NCBI GenBank assembly: GCA_029939715.1 | Contig: JAOZSJ010000003.1 | Location: 1-64,000 of the forward strand | Reading direction: 5' to 3' | Source of the DNA: 4572-123 sp002084545 | GTDB taxonomy: Bacteria > Desulfobacterota > Desulfobacteria > Desulfobacterales > 4572-123 | DNA length: 64,000 bases | In this document: positions 42,401-51,400 of the stretch, piece by piece | How the letters are laid out: each line of letters begins with the position of its first letter | How positions within the stretch are numbered: position 1 is the stretch's first letter | Position numbers and translations under genes: made by a program | The notes under the pieces: model-generated | What the model was told of the DNA's origin: nothing | The model's database searches: none | Seen by the model: the letters and a program-made list of their open reading frames with translations, nothing else

Positions 42401-45400
42401 GCTGTTCTTTTCAAAATAAAGTGATCCGGTCAGGTCTGCCACGGGGGTGGACAGGGTAATTAAATCGCCCGAAAAACAGAGGAGATCGGTATCATCAGGC
42501 CCGAAATCAAGAACATGGTCCGTTCCATTGATATTGATCACCTGATGGACTTCATTGCCTGTGGTATTGGCACGCATGGACAGGGAGCCGCCAAGGGAGA
42601 GGATGCCTTCAAGCCCGGTAAGCGCCACATCCCCGGATGCATCCGCCGCAAATGTAGAGTTGTCGTAAATCACCATCAGTAAAGAGGCGTCGCTTAATGA
42701 AATTCCCACCGAACCGGGTACACCGAGAAAAGTGTCCACATTAATGGCGCCGATCTTGATAACAGGGTCTGAAGGGCCGGTGGCATCGGATTTTTCAAAG
42801 AAAAAATCCCCCTGGATGGATACAAAATCCTCTATTTCTAGGTCTGCAAAACCGGACATGCGAATAAAACTGCCGGCTGCGTCAAATGTCAACGGTATGC
42901 CCGAGACTGTTTCATTGACACTGATACCGGTGTTGAACTCCAGATCAAGGCCGGCACTCATGACCAGATCGTCAATGCCCGAAAGGTCCGCAACCCCGGC
43001 TGCCCTTCCGGCCATGCCGTCCCGGGTCAGGATAAAGGCGCCAAACCCGCCTGCAAGATCCAGGTGTACATTTTCACTCCCGATGGAAAAAGTCACATCA
43101 GAGGCAGTAAAAATCATCGCTGTGCCTGATTGTTTAAAGACAAAGCTGCCCGTGAAAGTCTGGTCAAAAATAGTCAGATCGACCCCGGCAGCTTCCACGC
43201 GGATAAAAGGACCGGCGGAAACATCAACCACGAGCACCTCTGCCCCGGAATTTTGAATCGTTTCGTAGACAGCAATATGGGTGGTGTTTACTGCAAGCGT
43301 TATATCTGCCGCCATGTTGACCGCACCGGGAATATCGATGGTTGTATGAGCGGACACCTTTCCCGCAAGGCCCGTGGAAGTCAGTAAAAATACACCATTT
43401 ATACCGGTGATTTCAGCAAGGGGGTCGGGGTCGTCTCCGTCGGTGAAAAGAATATTTCCGGAGGTAACAGCCACGGTGACCGTCTGGGTGTCGTCATCGG
43501 TGCCGGCCTGCCGGTCCGGACCGTCTGCTCTCTTTTTCTGAAAAATAAAAGCGCCGTCGGTAATCTCCTGATCGGCAATCCCGAGGGTCAATCCAGTGCC
43601 GGAAACCGTTATATCGCTCCCGGAAATATCCAGGCTGATATCAGCGGTGAGGATTATGCCGGTATCCGGATTTACATGGACGTGAGCCGAGGCCGAACCG
43701 GTAAGGCCCGAATCACTGTTCAGGGTAAAACCGCCATGGACCTGAGTCACCGAGACCAGTTCGGTTGTACCGTCACCCAGCAAGAAGGCCACGTTATCAA
43801 AGGCCACATCTATCATTGCCTGGGTTCCTGAACTCACGTCAAAATCAAAATCACCTTCAAGGGTCTGGCCGGCCACATGAAGTTCCACCCCCGTGCCTGA
43901 AATACTGAAAAAGTTGGTTTCTTCATCTGAAAATTTTATCGATACCGTGTCGGTCCCCATCAGGAAAGTCTGATCCACAGCGCCATCGGTGGTATTCATG
44001 TCGAGGCGGAAGGCTCCCGAAAAATCAACATCAGGAACGTTGAAGGCAACCGAGGCGCCAAGGGTTCCGGCAAGCCCGGTACTGCTTATAACAAAAAATC
44101 CTTGACCGTCCGAGAGGGTTAAATACTCACTGTCTGCCGATCCAAAGCCGATCCTGACATTGGATGCGGCAGCGACTACGGTCTCTCCTGCCTTTTCAAC
44201 GGCAAAATCACCGGTCAGGGTCTGCCCGTAAACCGTAAGTTCCACATCCCTGCCGTCAATACGGAAATAGCTTCCCCCGGGCAGATCAAAATCAAAGTTA
44301 ATGGTTTCACCGTTGACTTCAATGGCCCCTGTCTTTGCTACCGGAACAGGCATGGTGTTGACTGAAACGGCCAGGCCCGCTCCGAAAGCGACATCAGCAG
44401 AAGCGTTGATTTCAATTCCGGCCTGCATGGTTCCCGCCAGCCCCTGGCTGTTAATTACAAAACAGCCGAACTGGCCTTCTCCCTGGGCAATGCTGACCGC
44501 ATCTCCAAGATTAAGTTCCACACCGGAAAAACAGACCGTGAGCAATTTTTCACCATCTTCTGCCGTCACCTGATCCAGAGAAAAAAAGCCGCTGAGGATC
44601 TGGCCGAGAACAATCAATTCAAGGTCGCCGGAAAAACTCATATCGCCGTCACTTACCGTGACGGGATCACCGCCTGTCGTAAAGGTATAATCAAAACCGA
44701 TATTATTGAATCGAACCGATGCCGAGCCTGAAAGCTGCGCATCGGACACCCCGAGCAGTTCCACATCACCTTCGGCATAAAGGGCGTATGAAGAACCGCT
44801 TTGAAAAATTTCCACAGATCCGTTGTCCATCAAAAAACCGCTGGCCGCAGCACTGGTTTCCCACAGTTCGGGATCATCACCTGTTTTGACCTTGGCAGGT
44901 CCTTTGCCCATGAAGATGCTCAGCCCGGTGCCGGAAAAAACTCCGTTGCCGCCAAAGGAGATCTCATCTCCCTCTATGGTGACAAAACCGCCTATATTAA
45001 GGACAAGATCCGCACCGAAAAACATGAAATAAGGGCCGGTATCGCCGGCAGTTTCGGCAGCACTGAAACTGATGACAATTTCACGGCCGTCCAGAATAAT
45101 GGTTTCATCAACGGATAAACCGGTGGTATTGATCTTGAGTCCGATGCTGCCACCCATATCAAACCCGCCATCAGCGCTGACACTGACCTCACCTGAAACC
45201 GTACCGGCAATTCCGCCGATATCACTGCCGCTACCGGCAACTATGACAAAAGCACCCTCTCCGTTTATAATTCCGTTGCCGTCGTAGGTCAGCGAAATAC
45301 CGGTCATGGCAATTCTGGTCACGCTTGAACCGTCGGGCCGCTCACTTTGATCAAAACTGAAACTGCCTGTAAGTTCAGTGCCGTTGATGCCGAGGATCGC

Positions 45401-48400
45401 GTCGGTAACCACGATCCTTACAAACGGACCTGCGCCAAGGGATAGATCTATGGTTTCACCGGCGACCTCAAGGGATTCATAAACCGGGACATCCGTGGTG
45501 TTCAACTCAATCGACACCCCGGCATCGGCAAGTGATATTCCCGGGACATCAAAATAAGCCGTTGCTGCAAAACTGCCGGCCAGACCGATGCTGTTGAAAA
45601 CAAAAACGCCCTGACCACCGGTAACTCCCACATAGTCATTTTCGGTACTGCCAAGAGTCAGGGCAACATCGGATAGGCCTATAAGGACAATGGCTGAATT
45701 GTCGGCGGCGGAAAACTGCTCGATGCTGAAATTTCCGGAAAGAGACTGCCCTGCCGCGGACAGGCTCACATTACTGCCGCTTACCCGGACATATTTATCC
45801 GTGGGCGAGGTGGTATCGATGGCAACGGAAAATACACCTGAAAAAACAACTCCGGGAACCTGGGCTGTAACCAAAGCCTGGTCAAGAAATCCTGTAATAC
45901 CGGAACTTTTAATCTCAAGACCGGCGAAATCCGCTGCCACATGGACAAAATCGGAAGTACCGTCCCCAAGAGAGAGCGTCACCGAATCAGCGGAAAGCGC
46001 AACCGTCGATTCACCGCTGTTATCGTCAAATCCGTATTCAAATTCAAAAATTGCGGCATTGAGCCGGATACCGAGGATATGAATATGACCGCCGGCAAGT
46101 GCCGTCCGCACAAAAAAACCGCCCGGTTCCGCGGCTTCCACCGTCTCACCTGCCAGGGTATGGGCGGTTTCGGTGGTGTTGAAAAGCAGGGAGACCGTGC
46201 CCTCAAGGGTAATGTCACCGCCGAAATCAGGCCCCTGTACAGCGGCATTTACAGCCGCTCCGGCAATACCGTCCGGCGTAAAGATAAATGCAAATTCCGC
46301 ATCTTCAATACTGATTACACGGGTCAGTCCTGCCTGCAGTATAAAGTCCAGGTTTTCACCGGAGATGGAAACATCTGCACCGCTCTTTTCAAGGGTAAAC
46401 CGGTCGGCACTCAGCCTGTTTTCAAACACGGTCAGGCTTCCGGAAGCTATTTCCACCCGGACATAGCCGGTGGCAGCGGCATCTACTGTAATGGTCTGAT
46501 CATCTATGACCAATGTCCGGGTCTGCCCGGTTGTGTTGACCAGGAGCGAAACGACACCGTCAAGTGAAATATTTTCCAGATCCGGTCCTGATACGACGGC
46601 ATTGATCACACCGCCGGCAATGCCGGTGTCGGTAAATATGAATCCAAAATCAGCATCGTTGATCTCGACAATCCGGGTTATGCCGGCCTGCAGTAAAAAG
46701 TCCAGATTTTCACCGGAGATTGATACCTCGGCCCCGCTTTTTCGCAGCACAAGGCTATCGGCTGTCAGGCGGTTGCCAAGAATTTCAAGGGCTGCGGGCT
46801 CGTTATCCGACAGGGCCGTTATGCCTAAATAAAAATAGGGACTGTTCGTCCCGGCCGCGGCAACGGTCAACGATTTTCCGTTTAATTCGAAGGTCTGCAC
46901 TGTTGTGGTCGTATTAAAGGAGAGCGACAGTTCTCCGGCAAGAGAAATACCCGAAAGTGCAGGACCATTAAAATCGGTTATCACAACCCCGCCGGCGATA
47001 CCGTCATGGGAAAAAATGAATCCGAAGTCGGCCTGCAGGACTTCAACAATCGTCGTTCCACCGGCGGCAAGGTTGAAACTGAAGCCCTGACCGGTGACCG
47101 TCACTTCAGCGCCGCTTTTTTCAAGAACCAGACTCTGGGCCGTAATTGTGTTGTCCAGTATATCCAGTGTTGCCGGAGCACCTGTTTCGGTATCTTCACT
47201 GATTTCCACCCTGAAATAAGGGCTGCCCGTCTCGGCCCCTTCAACGGTGATAGTTTCAGTAGTGATATTTTCAAATGACTGGATTGTTGCCGTTGTATTG
47301 ACAAACAGCGACACCGAACCTTCAAGGGTGATAAAATCAAGATCCGGACCGGTCACATCCGCATTAACCAGCACACCGGCAATACCATCGGAGGTAAAGC
47401 GGAATCCGAAAGCAGCATCATTTATCTCAATAATCCGGGTGGTGCCTGCCTGCAGGAGAAAATCAAGGCCCTGCCCCGAAACATCGATCACCGAACCGCT
47501 CTTTTCAAACACCAGGTGATCGGCTGTCAACGTGTTGCCCATAATGCCCAGCTCCGCATCAAAAATCACAGCCTTGACATAGAAGCTGTCCGCACCGGCA
47601 CCACTTACTGAAACAACCTGGCCGCCTGCCATGATCTCCCTGGTGGCCTGTGTTGTATTCACAAACAGATCGGCCCTGCCGCCAAGGGTAATTTCCCCGG
47701 CAAAATCAGGCCCAAACATCCGGGCATCGACAACGGCGCCGACTATCCCTTCCGAATTAAGCTCAAATGCAAAATCCGCATTAGTTACAGAGAGTATCCG
47801 TCTGTTTTCAACCCCGAGCCGGAATGCAAAACTTAAATTGTTTCCTGAAATGCCGACAACGGCTGTATCGCTGCTGTTTTCTTCAATCACCAGCTCATCG
47901 ATGGAAAAGTCAAAGCTGTCCATCACAGTCAGTGTTATACCGGTACCGACAATTCTGACAAACGGTCCGGCTTCAAGACCCAGGGAAAGCAGGGTATCAT
48001 CAATTGTTGTTTCCAGGTTTACAGCCAGGCCGGTGCTGTTTAAAGACAGCCTGAAAGTCCCTGCCAGGGCAGCTTCCGGACCGGCTATGGAAACCCTGGC
48101 CCCGCACTCGCCGGCAATACCTTGGGAATCAAGGATAAAAAAACCGCTGGCCTGATCGACAACGACAAGATTTGATCCGAGGTTAACTTCAACATCATTG
48201 AAAACGGCGGTCACAACCGCGTGATTTTCAGATGTAGTCTTCTGCTCTATGAAAAAACTGCCGCTCAGGGTCTGATCGCCCACGGCAAGTGTTGCCGGGC
48301 CGGTTACTTCAATCCTGAAATAGGGGCCTGCGGGAACACTAAGATCAATGGTTTGCCCGTTGACCTCAAAGTTTTTTACAACAGCCTCACCGGTGCTGTT

Positions 48401-51400
48401 GACAGCCAGGGCCACATCACCCTGGAAAGAAAGGGAACCGATTGCCAGCCCGGCGCCAAGATCCAGCTTACCGGCAATGCCGGATTCCGTTATCAAAAGT
48501 GCACCGCTGATATCACTCAATGCTGCAAGGTCACCTGATTCATCACCTATATTCATAAAGGCGGCACTCACCCCGATCTCTATGGCGCCGTCTCCTCCAG
48601 CGGATCTTTCAAAGGAGAACGTGCCTTCCAGCACCTGATCAAGAATGGTAAGAGCAATGCCCCCTTCAAAACTCAAGGCTCCTGCGATGACTGAAATCGT
48701 ACGGTCATCGGCCAGAACAACCGACTCGTCACTGCCTGTGTTGTTCACCCGTATAACCGCAGTTCCTGAAAAGGATACGCCCGGAATTCCCAGCAGCACC
48801 ACCTGACCTTCGGCATAAAAAACATACTCACCGGCAGCCGGAGTATAAAGTCCGAATGAGGCATCCTGGAGAAGAATACCGCTGGCACCGGGATTTATGG
48901 AGCCGTCATCAAGGACGCCCGGGCCTTCTCCAAGAAATATACTGGCATCTGCTGCAGAAAGCCGGCCGTCACCTCCGATGCTGAAACTGCCCTCGATGAC
49001 GACAAAATCGGCGATATTGATTCTGCCGCTGCCGAAGAACTCAAAAAGATCGGTTTCCGAAGAATCAAAGAAAATGGTATAGATAACGCCGTTAACGTTG
49101 ATGGTTTCATCAACCGATCCGCCGGTTTTGTTGATTCTCAGCCCCAGAGCCGCATCGACGCCGGCCTGGCCCCCTTCGACATGCAGATCGCCGGACATGA
49201 CGCCTGCAATTCCCCTTGCGGTAATAACGATTGCCCCTGCGCCGTTTTCAAGGGTCTGGTCGCCGATGGTAACTTCCACCTCAGTGAGTATGATCCGGGT
49301 AATGACGGCACCGTCTGTTTCCCGCTGATCAAAATAAAAATTCCCCTGCAGCAGGCTTTCGCTGTTTCCGGCAATAGTTGCCGCTGCATTCAAGACAGCC
49401 ACTCTTACATAGGGTCCTGCAGGGAGTTCAACAAGGTCAGGCGTTTCACCCATGGAAACACTTTCCGACCGCGTATTGATCTCAATTAAAACATCTGTTG
49501 TATCCAGCTCGAACTGGTCAATCTCAAGGGCAATTGTACCACCCAGCACACCGGAAATGCCGGCATCACTGATATTCAAAATACCGGTTGTGACCGCAGC
49601 TTCAACAAAATCGGTGTTCCCGTCACCAAGGGTAAGGTCGGCATTTGAAACCCCCAGTGTAATCTGATCACCGCTCTTTTCAAACAGGAAAATACCGCCA
49701 AGGCTCTGGCCGGCCGCGGTAATGGAGCCTGCCAATTCGACCTTAAGATACTCGCTGCCCGCTTCAGTCGTATCAAGTTCCAGCTTAAAGCTGCCGGCAA
49801 GTGCAATACCTTCGATCCGAGAGGTAAAATTTTCAAGCAGATCCAGATCAATGGCGGCGATGATCCCGTTTTCGGTTATCTGCATGAAACCGCTGCCTGC
49901 AAGACTGGCCAGGCTTTTTTCACCGGCGGCAAGTTCAAGTTCATCGATTCGGGTGGTTACGGCAATATCAATGCCGTTTTTCTCAAAAATAAAAAGACCG
50001 GCTATGGACTGATCAAGGAGCGTCAGCGCCCCGTCTAATTCAACCCGCAAATAAGAATCACCGGTTTCATTGACAGCCAGGATTTCCGGAAGCGCCTCTC
50101 CGCCGATGGCGGTAATTGTTTCACCTGTGGTATTGAGCTTAAGTGTAAAACCGCCGTCCATTGCCAGATGATCAAACCCGGTTGTAGAACCCGCGGCGAC
50201 GGACAGTTCGATAAACGCACCAATACCGCTGGTGTTTATCAGCATTGAACCTGCACCGGTCAATTCAATCAGGCTTTTGTCGCCTGCCTTCAGCTCAAGG
50301 CTGTCGATATCTGCACCAGCCCTGATAGAGGCGCCGTCTTTTTCGAAAACAAATTTTCCGGCAAACAGTTGATTAAACGCTGTCAGGGTCCCATCCATCT
50401 CAATGAGAAAATATGCATCCCCGGCGTCATTTACCGCAAGCTCTTCCACAAGAGGCGTTCCACCTATGTGGGTGACCGTTTCACCGGTGGTATTAATTTT
50501 AAGATGAAAAGTTCCGTCCAGTGAAACCAGATCGATGGTTGAATCCGCAGTCAATGTCAAATCAAAAACGGCGGCAATGCCCTTTTCACTGATCTGGATA
50601 AAACTGTCTGTGATGGAAAACAGAGCAAGACTTTTAGCCTCATCTCCGGCACCTGTTTTTAAATCCAGGATAGCGGATGTGATATGAACAAAAATATTCC
50701 CATTGTCCAAACCAAAAGAAAAATCCCCCGAGATGGTCTGCCCCAGAATTTCCCAGGAACCGGAAATATCGGCAGACAGTGATTTGCCGGCCAGAAATGA
50801 GGCCAGTGCATTTTTCATACCTGGGTCATCCGCGGTACTTACCTGCAGATCATCAGAGGCGTTCACCACTTCGAGTACCAGTTTATCAATTTCCAGAACC
50901 GGTTTGAGATAGCAGATCAGGGCATGATTCTCGTCATAAATACCAAGTCCCGTGAATTCGGCAAAATCACCTGTAACGGAACCATAGGTCAGGATTTCAA
51001 ACCGCTGTCCGGCTGATGGCTTAAAATCGTTGATAAAAACAATTTCAAGGGTTCCGTCAAGGGAAACACTTCCGCTGACGGCCAGGTTGTCATAACTGTC
51101 ATCAGGATTGGAACCTTCAGGCCCGGTGGCAGGATTAATACCGCCAATCTCGATAGTCAGTGTGCCTTCGGCAGTTTGCGTAAATGTGTCATAGGTCTGG
51201 TAACCGGGCGAATTGCCGGGGCTGATTACGCCATAATTGATGACACTGCCTTTTACCTGTCCGCTGCCCGAAAGAATGTCTTCGGATTCAACGACCAATG
51301 GTTCATGGGCGGCAAGGGGTGTTTCAGGCGTTAAATGGATTTGTTTTGAAGCGGAATTTTCAGAAAATGCAGGGGTGGATGCCGTCGGCATACGATCTGA

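Larger units (their letters stand above)
27780..50790 (-). repeat. Tandem ~122-residue beta-rich repeat array in giant protein
   Basis: About 7,670 residues built mainly from one unit of 120-125 residues (363-375 bases). Landmarks in order within a unit: a GxGxFxIT strand, GLAG, an IPGVxFxG segment, an NTT triplet, LPAGPYxRxxG, LTILGQTLSG, FxFEQ, then a charged variable loop, KIAAxNVxLxLGDG, and back to the start. LGQTLSG copies can be followed at about 29.0, 29.3, 29.7, 30.1, 30.4, 30.8, 35.8, 36.1, 36.5, 36.9, 37.3 and 37.6 kb. By length there should be some 50-60 units, but I did not count them all. I recognise no named family. Alternating hydrophobic strands suggest an extended beta-structure. 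Confidence 0.85.

Noticed and set aside
27780..50790. CRISPR-like or satellite DNA repeat
   Set aside because: The ~366-base period is coding, diverged at the nucleotide level and in frame throughout. There are no short identical repeats with unique spacers.
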